A DNA stretch of 64,000 nucleotides from Bryopsis sp. KO-2023 (GCA_030272585.1 BSYQ01000008.1:4588001-4652000), one strand, 5' to 3'. Counted from the stretch's first letter, positions 22,816 to 35,704 are shown. Notes: generated from the letters alone by a model not told the origin. Made by a program: numbers and translations.

Positions 22816-25372
22816 AAATAGTCATTTTAGTTTTAGTGTGATATACCGAATACAGAAAAGACGAAATTGTTGAATGCTTTGCAGTCACCCTTGATATTTT
22901 TAGATCTGAAATATCAAGAATCAAAGCAAGTCCGCTCCACATCAGCCATGGTTTTGAGTTTGTAGGTGAGAAACTGCTGGAGCAAATCCAGGCAGAATTT
23001 TCAACCCCCGCACCAGTTCTTTTGCAGGAGACGAAGTTGCCACAAATTAAAAATCCTTAAAACAGGTTTTTAAATCTTTTCTACACCGTGGGCTAAAACA
23101 TAAACGAGAGCAGAGGTGCCCAAAAATTTATGAACAGGTGCAGCACAAACACCCTGAAGTCTTCAAGAAAACCATGCCACCTCCCCAAACTTCTCTTTTC
23201 TCAAAGTTTATTAGAACAAAAAAATAATGCAAAATCATAAGGACCACCAGTTTAAAAATTAACATTGGCATGTGGAATTTGAGACAAAAAAAAGCAACAG
23301 CAAATCCAGTATCCTGCTTCCCTTTGTGGTAAAATCATACGATCTTTGTTTTCTTTTCCTTTTCCCTTACTTCGTCTCTATGTCACTGTTTGTTTTTTTT
23401 ATAAATGAAATCAGCGATTCAAACACAAATGCAAGAATAGTTTTATGCTCCTCCCTGTTCTTGGTGAAAAGCCCCCTTTCCCACAAAAAATACAAAAAAA
23501 AACTTTGCGAAAAAGATCCCTGATTGCCTCCCTCTCCTCCCTTACGAAAACGAATTGCCCCCAGGCACAAAATCCCACAAACGATTTGATTTGAAAACCC
23601 CGATCACCCACAGGCCACACTGTCAATATCACTCACAACTTGATTGCTTGCGCTCCGATGTAACACCCGACACTGTCAAATCAACTGAGAAAAACGAGGC
23701 TTATCACCTCAAACAAAAAAAACAAGGGGCGCATGATTTGAGCGCGTTGGATCTGGAGCGGGGCACTATCCAGAAGCAGGAAAAATTCTGTGAGGACAGG
23801 AAGAAAGGTATATTCTCTGTTTTGTGGTGGTAGAGTATCAATTTGGGATATCTTTTTGTGAAAACCACCGTTCTTGAGCTCGCAAAAGATGATAAAAGTT
23901 CTCGGATGAGAGTTGTGACCCCGTCGATAATTGCGAGGCTTACTACAGTCTGGTCAAGGTGGGAAAATTCTGGGCAATGCTGGGGAAGGAGGGTGGCTGG
24001 AGATTAGGGCTCTTATTGTCGGCCTCCCTATATGGGGGTTGGATGCCCAGCTATCTTTTGACGTCAATATCTGACAATAGAAGGTGATCTTGCTTGTGGG
24101 ATGCTCAGCTAAATATCAAACAGGAAAAATTGGTAGCTGGAGATGCCGAGGAAGCACTGACCTGGGTGCATCCACCAGCACTTCAAGGATGCAATTGAAG
24201 GATCAGAAACCCTTTCTTGTTTAAAGGGTAATACAGGGAATGGACTGAATATCCAGAGTTTAACCCTCATAAACTCTTGATGTGGCGACATCCTGCGCCA
24301 TGAAATTGCACAGTTGTGGGGGATTCATGCAAACTCTTTGGCACAAGAATTTGGTTCCTTGCTCCTGAGCCGATACTTAACACAATACATTTTAAGAAAT
24401 GGATGGAAAAACTGTTGATTTTCCAGGGGTATTGATACACAACATAGGTGCAACTTTCAACGGGATTCATAGCTCTCACATTTCCTCTTCTGCATCTTCT
24501 GAATTTTTGACCTTTCTGTTTTTTCGGGGGAATGCATACTCTTTCTGCAAAAAGAGCTTGATCCAGTGGTTTGTGGAGTTTTTTTTTTTTTTTTCTTGCA
24601 TCAGAATTTCACCTAGTTCCTCTTTGTGCTGATAAAAGCATGGAAAATTGATTCACACAAAATGCGTTCAACAGTTAATGAAGAAGAGGGGAAGGGAGGA
24701 AAAAGAAACTTTGGAAATCTGGAATTTGTGTATGATTGTCGCTGTGACTGTGCTTCTCTGGGTCAGTGTGAGTTAGGATGAAAGAAAGCCATGTGTGGGT
24801 TATGTAAAAATGTGGGTCATTTTCATTGGGGTGTTTGAGGGAAAACCAATGAACTTTTGGCTGTAAGAGGGGTTCAAACCCCCTAAGCTGTTGTAACATG
24901 ATTTGGGGGGAAGTTGTTTGCTGAAATGTGTAAGAAGATGCTCCACAATTGTGGCATGTTGCATATTTACTCAGAAATATCTATTTCTCCCACACACAAT
25001 CAAACACACACTTGTAAATGCACACATAAAATCTCCAGCCTCCCACCCTACACAACCAAACACATAATTTGAAGTGTCTTGTCTTATCGCCTTACACAAG
25101 ACTCCACACTCTACAGACACTTACACCGATAACACTGGGTTTTGGTTTTGATTGATCATCCGACTCATCCAAAATCAGGAGGTCCTTTGAGGTTGACGAC
25201 TGTACTTTCCATCGACGACGACTGCGTGCGTGTTGCCGACGACTTTGAGTTCCGACGACGACAATTGTTCGATTGCTCGATTGTTGCGTTTTTGCATTTG
25301 CGCTTACCGAGTCTATCTCTTGGTGTTTGCGAGCGCTTGAACTTACTGACTCTCTTTCAAAAGAGTATTAAG
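22816..25372. other. Upstream part of tandem unit 2
   Basis: Counterpart of 16735-19338, with many small indels. The frames seen in unit 1 are broken here, which argues against a coding role. Confidence 0.5.
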
Positions 25373-27146
25373 ATGGGTCTATTCGCAAGAGTAAGTGCCT
25401 TGAGTGCTCTCGTTTGGGAGTTTTACGACGGAGCGAGCGACCCCCTGGACCTGAAAATGGTTTCAAGGGTGGAAGTGGAACAAGGGAAGGAGAGGATTCG
25501 CTTGCTTGAAAGCGAGCTTGCCGATGTCAAAGAGGAAAGGTCCCAGCTGAAAGAGGAGTTGGCTGAGAAATCAAGAATGGTCAGCAAGCTGGAGAAAGAC
25601 GTCCAGGAGTTGTCTGAAAAAGAGCAGGTCGGTCGGCTGGGTTAAACAAGGCGATGCCCTTTCCGTTGTGATTTTTTTTTGGTCCTCGCTTCTACGTTCG
25701 ATTGATAACTTAACTTATCTTGAAGATGAATGTGTCTTATTTTTTTTTCCATGTGTGTTTTTTGCTGCAACAGGACCAGACTACAAAACTCAACGAGGTG
25801 GTGAAGGAAAAGGAGCAACTGCTGGATCTAGTCCAAGAGTCCTATAAGACTTTTGAGGTGCTCCAAGATTTGCAGGAAGCTCAAGAGGAGGAATTCATCC
25901 TCAAATGGGCCCCAGAAAAGGCAAAGGAACTGGAGGAAGAGTGGGCCGAAATCTCTGAAAACCAGCCCCTCCAAGAATCCTGCCTGGATATTCACCCAGT
26001 GGTAAGTACAAATGAAAAGAAAATCTTTTGCAAATGATATGAATTGATACAGCTTGGAGGACCCTTTCCACTGGTGAGGTGCTTGGAAAAAGTGATATGT
26101 ACATATGTGGAAAAGAGGCTGAGTTGAAAGAATATTATTACTATTATTATTATTATTATCAAATTTGTTAAGTACTATTATTTTTTCAGCTTTAAAGCTC
26201 CTTATGTTTGTTGCTGGTGTTGTATCTTCTCTCTCCCATCAGCCACTGCTGATTGGGTTTGTTTTAAAACAACAGATTTGTTTAATACCTGGACTGCTTG
26301 TGGGTCTTTAAAAAAAAACCAAAAAAGCTTGCATAATGACTACTTAATGAGCTCTGTGTTCTGTTCTTAGATTCCGAAACCAAATACCTCTGAGCTGGGG
26401 CAACCAGTGCCGGATGATGCCATGTCGAGGGAGAGCGATTTTTGGAAACCTCAGGAGGACCCTATGGCGGATTATGTGCATGAAGAGGGAAAGGAAAATC
26501 GAGGATCAGCTAGCAATACCGGCAGCAGTCAAGAAATGATAGTATGTTTGCCACGTATAGTTTTCCACCCAAAACAAGAATTCCATTTCGCTTGTTGTTT
26601 GTTTGTATCATGCCTTGGTGTTGAACGAGAAACTGTAGTATGCAAAATTGACTTGCTTTGAAAGGAGCATGTGCTCAACATAGGGTGAAAGAGCCCCATT
26701 TTTGTTTGTTAAATATTCTGATGGAAAGTGGTTTTTTGAAATTCTCCTTTCTTTTGATCTTGATGTGGATTGTTGTATGGACTGCATGTGGTTCTTTTTA
26801 AGATCCTTTTTTTGCATGACAACAGTTTGCTTATCAACACCTTTTTTGTATTTTCCTCTTTCCTCCAAACCAGTTTTCCAAAGGGATGCGCGAGGCCAGT
26901 CGAATCGTTGACGGCATGTGGGGAAAAATGCAGGTAAAAAAATTTGCTTTTCTTTGCTTTTTTGTTACTGTGTGTATTGCAACAATACAAATAGTTGGGT
27001 TTCTTGTGGTTATCCAGGGCCAGGGTCTCCAAAACAAAACCCCCGGCGAAAGCAACTTGTTGAAGAATTTCCAGAGGGATCAGAGGAATCAGGAAATCAA
27101 CCAAACAGAAAAGAAGCCACCATCAAACACCCACCCGGAGCGTTGA
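25373..27146 (+). CDS. Coiled-coil gene C (280 aa, near copy of B)
   Basis: Five phase-0 exons at 25373-25627, 25774-26001, 26371-26541, 26874-26933 and 27018-27146, each the same length as in gene B. The changes that I see are few and conservative or neutral (for example MGLFARV for MGLFTRV, IPKPN for IPKSN, SRESD for SSESD), and none disables the frame. Introns are also almost identical. In-frame upstream codons exist back to 25142, but the shared ATG at 25373 is the better start because gene B conserves it. Intactness of both copies suggests the duplication is recent or that both are kept by selection. Function unknown. Confidence 0.7.
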
Positions 27147-28965
27147 GGAGTCGTAAGTACAGCCAAACAGAAATATAGAATCCTTTCTTTGCAACATTTG
27201 TGATCCCAACCTTTGTAATTTTCTCCCTCCTGAAATTTTATATCAGAGAGGAAACATACTCTTGAGATGGAATCCCATTATTTTCCAGAATCATTCTTCC
27301 CCTGCACCCCCCCCCTCCCTCCCCCCCCGAAAAAAAAGAAAAAGTATTTGGTGGATATTATATCCCATAAGTCAGTGGATGTTATTGTGTTGTGAAAATG
27401 AAGCTAGAAGAGGGGGCAGGGTGGTTATTATCGGTGCATTGATCCAGGTTTGAAAAATGATATGGAAAGATATGATTGTGTTGTCTTTTTTCGTATTTTT
27501 TTTTCCAGGGGTCAATCAAGAAACCATAAGCAGAAGTTTGTGTGATCCGTACACAAGAAACCCAACAAAGTACCGATTTGGATTGGACAGTGGTGTCTCA
27601 ATGGAGGGTATTGGATAGCAACTGGCTTGGCTGGGTGTAATGGAGGAAGACATGGTGCAGCTCATTGGACAGGACAATTTTTTGTGCATCAAAGAGAGGG
27701 ATAGAGTCAAAGAGAGTGGAGGAGTTTTCCAGAAAACCAGGTGCTAACCACCTTTTGGAACGAAGCCTCGACTCCAGTGATGCTGAGGTGGACCTGGAGG
27801 AAAAAGTAAGCAGCCTGGGTTCAAAATTTCTGGTGGGGAATTTTCTGGCCAAAACATTGTTCTGCAGGTGGTACAAAAAAAAGTCATCCATGAAAACTGA
27901 ATCAAAAGGTTGGCGAACATACAAAAAAAAAAGGTGGATAAAAACATCGGGGAATGATAAAAGAAGAAATCAAAAGGAGGGGTGGAAAAGCAAAAAAGAG
28001 TGGCGGATAATCAAAACAGAGAGTGGCGGAAAATCGAAACACAGTGGTAGGAAAACAAAAAAAAGAGTGGCGGGAAATCAAAAAAAAGTAGAGGATAATC
28101 AAAGCAGAGTGGAGGAAAATCAAGAAAGAGTGGTAGGAAATCAAGAAAGACTGGTGGGAAATTAAAAAAAAAAGAGTGGGGGAAAATCAGAAGAAAAAAA
28201 GATATATCAGGTGGTGTGAAACAATAGCACTCTGATGGGATGCCTAATGGAAATGGAAATGAAATGGAATGGTGCAATAAGCAACCAGGGTAAAAAAAAA
28301 TCAGAAAGTATGTCAAGGCTGGAGATTGATTTTGAACGGCCGGGTAGCCATAAAATTAAAAAGAATCCTTATTCCAAAAAGGGGAGGGCAAGTTTCAAAG
28401 GGGAGGGGGGGAGCATTCCTATGGGAAATTTATTAAACAAAAAAAGTGAATATTCTTGGGGCAAATCTGACTTGAAAAAATTAGGGGTGAAAAAAGAGAG
28501 CAAAAAAAAAAAAGAGGGGGTAAATCTGAGTTAAAAATTGGGGTGAAAAAAGAGAGAAAAAAAAAAAAAGAGGGGGGAAATCTGAGTTTAAAATTGGGGG
28601 TGAAAAAAGAAAGCAAAAAAAAAAAAAAAGGGGGGGGGAGGGTTTTAAAAAATGAGTAAGAGATTTCATGCACAGACACGTGGTTGGCGCAAATCTATTT
28701 TGAGAGTTGGAGGTGGGTATCAAGGGATAATGAGGGGTGCCACTCTGTGGGGTTTTGTAAGGAAATTCTGCTCGCACACGCGTTTTTTTTGTCATGGGAT
28801 AAGGGAATCAAGATTTTCAAATCGAGAATCATCGACCATCAAAAAATAATGCAATCAAGTGCAGCCTCAATGAACCGTATGTGAACGAAATTTGCATTGG
28901 AATATGAAGGCAAAAGCCTTCAGAATTTTGAGCACGTTATTGGAGCTTAGTTACACATCCAGAAT
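27147..28965. other. 3' part of tandem unit 2
   Basis: A-rich spacer with threefold AAAAAGAGGGGG-type repeats at about 28480-28640 that are expanded relative to unit 1. No gene seen. Confidence 0.5.
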
Positions 28966-29786
28966 GATTATCCTTGTGGCAAAACATTGGACAATCAGCT
29001 GAGATATGACACAAGGAAAATTTTATTCCAGGGCACATGGATCCCCCTTTTTTTTTGGGGGGGGGGGGGCTTTTACGGGTGTTTTATCGTCTTCAATCGA
29101 TTTTCTCATCCATCAACACCAGTAATAATCTTGCCATCGAACCAGGAGGGTCAAAGTTAGCTTTGAAATTTTTTCCTGAAATCTGAAAATGAACTAAAAC
29201 TAGGCCCACAAAATGCTGCTTTTTAAAATTGAAAAAAAAAGGAAATAAGGTTGATGATGAGAGATTCTGTCTGGACGACACAAAGAAACATCTCAACAAA
29301 CTCCGTCATTTTCCAAATCATTTATCTTTCTATGTATGAGCCCAGGCCTCTGCTGCAACACAAAATTGTATTATCCAGCACACATACTGCACATTATACA
29401 TGTACATGTACCAAGAATAATTCAAGGATGTCTGACTACAAGCAAATAAACCCGAAATAAATGCAAATCAAAAGAAAACGACCAACTTGACTCTGATCCA
29501 ACTGGAAAACAGACGTCAAAGAAATCTGGAATAAATTCAGTCAAAAACTTGGTTTGAACAAACAAACGAACAAATATTGCATGCGAAGATGCAAGAACAA
29601 ATCACTTTTTCGTTTGAACAGGGAAAAAACGATGACACACATAGAGATGATGATATTTTTTGAAGATCACAAAAACGCACTGCGGTTGATCCCTAGGATA
29701 CCTATGATCATTTCCTTCCTAGACTCACAATCATGAAGACCCACACGAGAAAGCCTCCTGTGCATCAGGCGAAACATTAGTTTATT
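28966..29786. other. Gap with no supported gene
   Basis: T- and G-runs at 29045-29070, then AT-rich sequence with short frames only. Confidence 0.5.
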
Positions 29787-30090
29787 AGGTCTGTTCTGGG
29801 GGCCTGACCAGAAGAATTTCATTTTCAAATCCGGAACAATCGCACTGGATGCGGTCACCGTGTCAATCCAGGAGGCAATGGGAGCTGATGTGATTGCCGG
29901 ATTTGAAGGTGAGCATCATAATACTGTGGCCCAACCCAGATTTCCAAAATGTTATTGTTACTTGTGAGTTTTTTTTTCTTGTAATTGATGTTTGTTTGTT
30001 TTTGTTTTTTTTCTTCTATTTGATATGTGACATTTGTCTTCATGCTGTGGTTTCAGCTGTGGAAGAGCTTTCGAGGGATGGCGAAAAATA
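29787..30090 (+). CDS. Two orphan terminal exons of an unknown gene
   Basis: An open stretch about 29809-29908 reads FKSGTIALDAVTVSIQEAMG, then GADVIAGFE, and ends at a G|GTGAGC donor. It joins in phase across a GT-AG intron to a short exon at 30057-30090, AVEELSRDGEK and stop. No upstream exon can be linked. The peptide is balanced and coding-like, but I cannot assign a family; it may be a gene fragment. Confidence 0.35.
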
Positions 30091-30617
30091 GGCTGGTGCA
30101 GTCAGAAAGGATATCATCATCAGTTCCAGGGCTTTTGTTGTTTTCATCCTCTAATTCCAGAGAATGATCAAATCAGGGTCTGTTTTTCCTCCCACCAAGA
30201 CAATAGTTTGGGGATGGATCGAGTCTTAGTGAAAGTAGCTGCCTGCTGTCTGAAAGAGCATCGTGGAGAAACCGTGATTCCGCTTCCAAACTTTATTTTC
30301 CTTTCGCTAGGGTGTATCGCTCTGCACAATGTTTTGTGAGTGCAGTGATGGAATCATACTTTTTTGTGTTTTTCTTATGGCCTCTATTTTTTATTTTAAG
30401 AATGATTCCATTTTGTTTTTCATCATTCACCATGGTGGTTCACAAAGCAACAACAATCTGTTGCAACATACTGGAGATTTTGCACGTGTCTGATTTCTCT
30501 TTGATGACGTAATGTGTGTGTGTAAATCTTAAAACTCCAAAAACAAACAAACAAACATCAAATTACATGAACTAATTACATCCCTTCTTTCGACTCCAAA
30601 AAAACAGGTCCGTCAGG

Positions 30618-33191
30618 ATGCTCCAGCAATCCCGAGACACAGATCATCTTGATGTTTCACAGTCAATCAATAAATCAATCAATATTGTTTGGCGGAATCG
30701 TACATTGACATCCCCTTTTCCTGCACCAAGACATCCCTCCACTGGCAGGATGTTGTCGGGAAGCGCCCACCTCGGCCGCCCTTGCTGTCTAACGTCGAGA
30801 GAAGCGCCCCGTGCTTTCATTCCGCGTCAGAAGCGTGAATATGGCCTCAGCGGAAAGTGGGGGGTGGGGAGTGAAAGTCGTCGACTTCGTTCAAAATCGG
30901 CAGTAGTCGTCCGAGCGTCCAAAGGATTCGGTTCCAGTCCACCTCGCGAAGATAAGCAGTCTTCTTCGAAGGATTCGGTGGTCGTCTCAGAGGAGTCGGG
31001 CTTGGCAGTGAGTGATTATTGAGCCGAAATAAAAACATTAATAATATGTAGATAACCAAGAAGACTAAAGAGTGATTTGGGTTAAAGTGCGGAGAGGTAA
31101 ACTTTAGTTTTTGTCTATAGGCCTTGACAGATTTTCGCCTTTTTTTATTGGTTTGATTTTGGGCGATGGAATGAGAGGATCTTGGAATTTGTTGGTTATG
31201 CTTGGTAGAGCTGGAAAGTGATGTTTTGATTTTGATGTTGTTTTTTTAATTTATTTTTAGAATCTTCCCCTTCAAGTGGCAGCTGGACTGCAAGGAACGA
31301 ATGTGTATTTGGTGGGGATGATGGGTAGGTGGGTAATCAGTGTTTTGAATGCTTTCATGAAAATGAATTCCAACAGCTTTCTTTCTGGAAAAACCTTCAT
31401 GTTCCTCTCTTTCTCTCTTTCTTTATTCCTAAATAAACAAAGAAAGAAAAGAAAAAACGAAATAGGAGGTCGCAATAAAAATATAATTTTTGATTGTGAT
31501 CTTGAATCTGTGTCTCTGGGAATTCGTCACTCCTTTTTTGAATCCATTTTCAAAACAATATTGCATCCATAAAACACTACCCGCCCCCCTCCCTCCTTTT
31601 CTTCCTCAGAATTTTCAAATTGAAAAGAATTCCAACAACTTGTCAGACATTTGGATCGCTAATTATTATTTTTTTATGCATCCTCCATCTTGCTTCATCG
31701 TTTCCATTTTTCAGTGGGAAATCTTCGGTGGGAAAAAAACTGGCTGCTGCTTTGGAATACGCTTTCTTCGATTCTGATGCCTTGGTGGAAACTGCGACGG
31801 GAGCCACCGTCGATCAGGTCTTCGCGGAGCTTGGTGTGGATGAATTCCGGAAAATGGAAACCCAGGTGGGTGGGTTCTTGTGGAGCTATTTCAGCACCAA
31901 TTCATATTCAAAATTTTATTTTTATTTTTATTTATTTATTTTATTATTTATTTTCTTTTATTTTTCAAATATATATATATGTAACTGGCAAACTCAGAAA
32001 TCGACGTTTTGATCAAAAATTGAATCAAACCCAGGTGGGTGGGTTATACCAAAGAATTCACGGCATATTTTACACCCAACCATGGATTTCACAGGTGGTG
32101 CCGTTTTTGCGCATTCGTTGGTGTTATTTTATTTGAGTTTCTTGGTATTTTGGAGATCTGCACATTTTGGGGAATCAATTACAGCTGCCGTTGAACCCTT
32201 TTCCACCACTCAGATAAACTTTCAGGAGGGAAAAAAATGCTGTAATCAATTGAAAGTTTCTCTGAGTGGTGGAAAAGGGTGCAACGACAGCTTGAATGGA
32301 GGGAAAATCGAACTACCAGCCTATTTGGTATGGGTTTTTTTTCAGTGCATGCAATCGTTCACAACGTTGCTTTCATTTTTTTGAATCGGTGAAACGGTGC
32401 ATATGGGCATCGCGTTTTGCTGTCGCAGGTTTTGAAAGAACTCCACTGCTACAAGGATTGCATAATTTCTACTGGAGGAGGTTCTGTCTTGCTGACGCAA
32501 AACTGGAGTTACATGCAACAAGGAATTGTGGTGTGGCTCAGAGGCTCCCCCGAGTTGCTTGCAAACAGAGTTGAAAAGGACGGAATCGCCAGCAGACCGC
32601 TCCTAGCTGATTGTAAAAACCATGAAGAAGTGGTGCAAAAATTGGATGATATTTTCCAAGAGAGGTACCGTGGTTGCTTTTCAGTCATATGGAGTTCTGT
32701 GCAGTTTTTTTTTTGTTTTTTTGGGGGGGGGTACTTTCAGATTAAATGGCTGGGTTGTGCTGGAGGTGAAGAGCACAGGCCTCAAGTATCATTTAATTTT
32801 TCATTTCATTTCATTTTTTCTTATTTTTGAGGGTTGATTAAAAAAAAATCCTGCAGGACCCCCTCTCTTTCTCATTCAACCGTTAATACAATGCTGATCG
32901 TATGTTTTGCTGTGGTGTGTGTGTTGCATGAACAGATTGCCTTACTACCGAAATGCGGACATCGAAATTTCATTGGACACAGGGGAGGGCAAACCAGGTC
33001 TGTCGGTGGACGAAGTGATCAAGCAAATTTTGGAAAACTTGCAGATGAGAATGCAGGAAGCCATCGACGAGCGAGAGGATAAAAAGAAATTCACCATCGA
33101 AAATTCCGATTCTGCCAAGGGCAAAATTCAACAACCAGACACCGATGCTCCATTTTGGAAACGAATAGGAGAACTCCAAAGCGAGGAATAA
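30618..33191 (+). CDS. SK: Shikimate kinase, plastid-targeted
   Basis: Phosphorylates shikimate to shikimate-3-phosphate with ATP, step five of the shikimate pathway to aromatic amino acids (EC 2.7.1.71), in the plastid. Exons: 30618-31007, 31261-31328, 31715-31865, 32429-32664, 32936-33191; total 366 aa, or 322 aa from the later ATG at 30750. The first exon is Arg/Ser-rich and ends near VVVRAS, typical of a transit-peptide cleavage site. The core has Walker A GMMGSGKSSVGK, split by intron 2, FFDSDALVE (substrate Asp), EFRKME (substrate Arg), STGGGSVL (Walker B Gly loop), SRPLL (lid) and ERLPYY...AD. All catalytic positions I know are kept, so it is not the inactive plant SKL1 type. The ATG at 30750 gives a more usual transit-peptide length. 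Confidence 0.9.
31866..32428 (+). other. Intron 3 of shikimate kinase with a foldback
   Basis: Contains an inverted repeat with arms 32182-32224 and 32251-32293 (about 43 bp, about 3-4 mismatches, 26-nt loop). The arms include CCCTTTTCCACCACTCAG and its complement. It could be a short MITE-like insertion. It lies about 135 nt before the acceptor. Confidence 0.8.
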
Positions 33192-35206
33192 ATGTAACGC
33201 GTTTTCGTGGGGGGGAAGCTCTCACCCTTTTGCTGCGTTCAGGCCCCATCCATTTTCGTTTCAAGATGGGGTTTTTTATGTTCTGTTTTTCTGTAAGAAG
33301 AATTCCTGGTCCTGTACCGTTTTCTCGATGGCATCTCTTCTGGTGGTTGATTGTATCGATTTGATGGTGTTGCGAATCAGTGCTCTGATCAATCTGAAGT
33401 CTAGAAAAGCAACAGGGACCGGGTATCTACAGGATAGCCCTGTTTCTTTCATGCAATTCTGTGAATTTTCATCTGTGGGGTTGACCTGTTGGATACATGC
33501 TAATTCCCGGGCTAAACTGAGGGGATATGGCAGGTGGCTGCCCATACTCAGGAATTCTAGACAGACTTTATCAAGAGTTGACCCCCCCCCTCAGTCTTCA
33601 GGTTCAGATTGCTAAGCGGGGTTTTTTCCTTCTTGTATCTATTCCAGCATCATGGAAGGTGATGGCTCTCTTTTGCTGTGGGTTGTAATTATTCATCGAT
33701 TGACCGCCTCAACGAACCACACCGATCCGGGGATCTTCATTCGAAACTTATAAGTCTAATTATGTCTGGGACTAATTAGTCCTCTCCGGTCCGACAAGGG
33801 GGAGAGCTCCCACCAACCCAAAAGTGGAACAGGGTAGTGAACTGGAAAAAGATGAGGATAAAGGTTCAATTTTATCTCTGAGTTTAATCTGATCGCGCCT
33901 GCGCGTGTCCTTCTGATCACCCTCTTTGTTTTTTTTTCGTTCTCTTCTTCTGAGGGCTGTTTGTTTGTGATAAATCCGTTGACTGACGGTTAGTGGAAAA
34001 TGGCTGTAACTTGGAAGTCAGCTTCCTTTCAAACATACTTACTCCGTCCCTGAATAACTGTCCACTTATGTTTGGGGTTACAGTTCAAGAATTCCAGGCT
34101 AGGCATGGACGGCCTTTCTCGATTTTACACCTAAAAGAAAATGTGGAGTGCTGCAGGAAGGCTTATGCTGCCCCATCATCATATTCTGTCGAAATATTTT
34201 GAATCTATATATATTTTTTTCTGTTTTGCCATTATTCTGCCATTCCCCTGAATGTTTTGTGGAAATGTCCCCTCAACACCTTAATTCATCTTGAAGCAGA
34301 AATGGCTTTTGTTTTCCCAAGACAAGAATAAGAATTGGTGGAAAGAAGATCGATTGGTGGTAGGTGAGCAAAGGGACCTTTGCAACAAGCTGCAGATATT
34401 ATTATCCATGTTTTTCCCCCTATTTTTGTATATTTTTCTGCATTGTAGAGGCTATCTTTTTTTTTTGTGGGTTGTAAATATCGACTGAATGATTGACACA
34501 TCATCCAGGCAAGACAATTGCACACTGCTGGAAACCGAAAAAAATTCTTGACTGGTGATTCACATGATGAACATGTCCAGACTGGACTTGGATCAGTGGG
34601 TAGATCGAACCGAAGGTATCTGTTTCTCTTGGAAGAGAATTCTCACCTTGATGGGGAAAAAAATCCCCCAGTGCTGAGTCATTCCCCTGACCCCCAAAAC
34701 AATCCATCACGACAGAAATCTGAAAAAGAAAAAATATCATTACAACATCCATCCCCACTGATGGTGCTGCTACATAAAAAACCCAAACAACACACACTGC
34801 AAACAAAGCAAATAAAAAAAAAATCAACCCTTCCCCATTTTTTTTTGAAAATAAAAAAACTCAAGTATAATGTTCTTGATCGGCGAAATGATCAAATGTT
34901 TAAAGGACCCGGTGGTGGTGGTGGAGAAGCGAATGAAACCGTCTAGACTGACGGCAGGCTGAGAGCTTGACGTTGACGCGAATGAAGGGGGGGAGCGGCC
35001 CTGTACAGTCCAAACACGAAGGTCGAAACAGCAAAAACGAAATGGCTCGCCAGAAACTGAATCCCCCACATCCCCTTCGCAGTCACACTTAACGAAAGCA
35101 AGCATAGTGTAAGGCGAGTAGAGCAGCTTTCAGAGAGTCGCCTTTTGTTTAACGAAGAGAAACATCGAACAGTTTGCAAGACTGGAAGAGTGTCCAAGGA
35201 AGGAAA
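33192..35206. other. Gap with no supported gene
   Basis: Holds the 3' flank of shikimate kinase and one copy of a ~285-bp repeat. No splice-consistent model was found on either strand. Confidence 0.5.
34089..34373 (+). repeat. ~285-bp dispersed repeat, copy 1
   Basis: Starts GAATTCCAGGCTAGGCATGG and ends GGTAGGTGAGCAAA. A copy with few differences lies at 41284-41568 in the same orientation. No coding capacity, terminal inverted repeat or target duplication was obvious. Confidence 0.85.
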
Positions 35207-35704
35207 TTACCACTGCTCCTCGGTTCCGAGCAGCCAGTCCGTCTCGTCGTCGTCCTCATCATGGGGAAGCGGCAAGCAGCACGCTGCCGACGACCAGACT
35301 CGAAGCTTGGAGGGGGTTCTGTTCCTTTTTTTGGGACTGGGGATGGGTTTTGCGCGGAGGAACCTCTCGACGCGCTCGGTGAATGCGTTCACCAAGGTCC
35401 TCGTGGAGGAGAAGTCGGTCTGGAGGCGGTTAAAACGCCCTTGAAGCGTTTTTATTTCGTGCTTCAGAAGGCACGCTTCCGCTCCAGGGTCTGCAAGGAT
35501 AAACAGAAAGTCCATGAATCTGTCAAATCTTTTCCGATATATGTGTTCGAGACGTTGTCGAACACCGCAACCAGTGGAACGGGGCTCCAGCAACTTACTG
35601 AGTGGTGGTCGAGGCATTGTTTTTTTCGAAGGTACCAGGAACTCAAAAGCAGAAAGAAAGGCCTCGATGCGTTTGAACCTTTCGGATATTTCCGTGCACG
35701 CAGC
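35207..35704 (-). CDS. Small CCLP-motif gene (partial model)
   Basis: Two exons, 35599-35704 and 35207-35490, joined in phase across a GTAAGT...TTGCAG intron. The 5' end is not found: exon 1 starts after an AAACAG acceptor and the upstream frame is closed. The protein has heptad-like charged segments (EIKTLQGRFNRL, NAFTERVERFL), a basic stretch and then a C-terminus with SSAACCLPLPHDEDDDETDW. That Cys-Cys-Leu-Pro plus acidic-Trp ending closely resembles the end of exon 1 of the gene at 37509 on the other strand (CCLPHEPDEEEW). I know no family with this motif. A Cys pair next to basic residues could be lipidated, but this is speculation. Confidence 0.45.
   Translation of the reverse strand, partial: AACTEISERFKRIEAFLSAFEFLVPSKKTMPRPPLSKLLEPRSTGCGVRQRLEHIYRKRFDRFMDFLFILADPGAEACLLKHEIKTLQGRFNRLQTDFSSTRTLVNAFTERVERFLRAKPIPSPKKRNRTPSKLRVWSSAACCLPLPHDEDDDETDWLLGTEEQW

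Larger units (their letters stand above)
16735..28965 (+). repeat. Tandem duplication of ~6.1 kb (two units)
   Basis: Unit 1 spans about 16735-22815 and unit 2 about 22816-28965. Matching landmarks are 16753/22836 (ATACCGAATACA), the start codons 19339/25373 and the stops 21092/27146. The gene part is nearly identical between units. The 2.5 kb upstream of each gene and the A-rich 3' tail differ more, mainly by indels. Each unit carries one coiled-coil gene. Confidence 0.9.
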
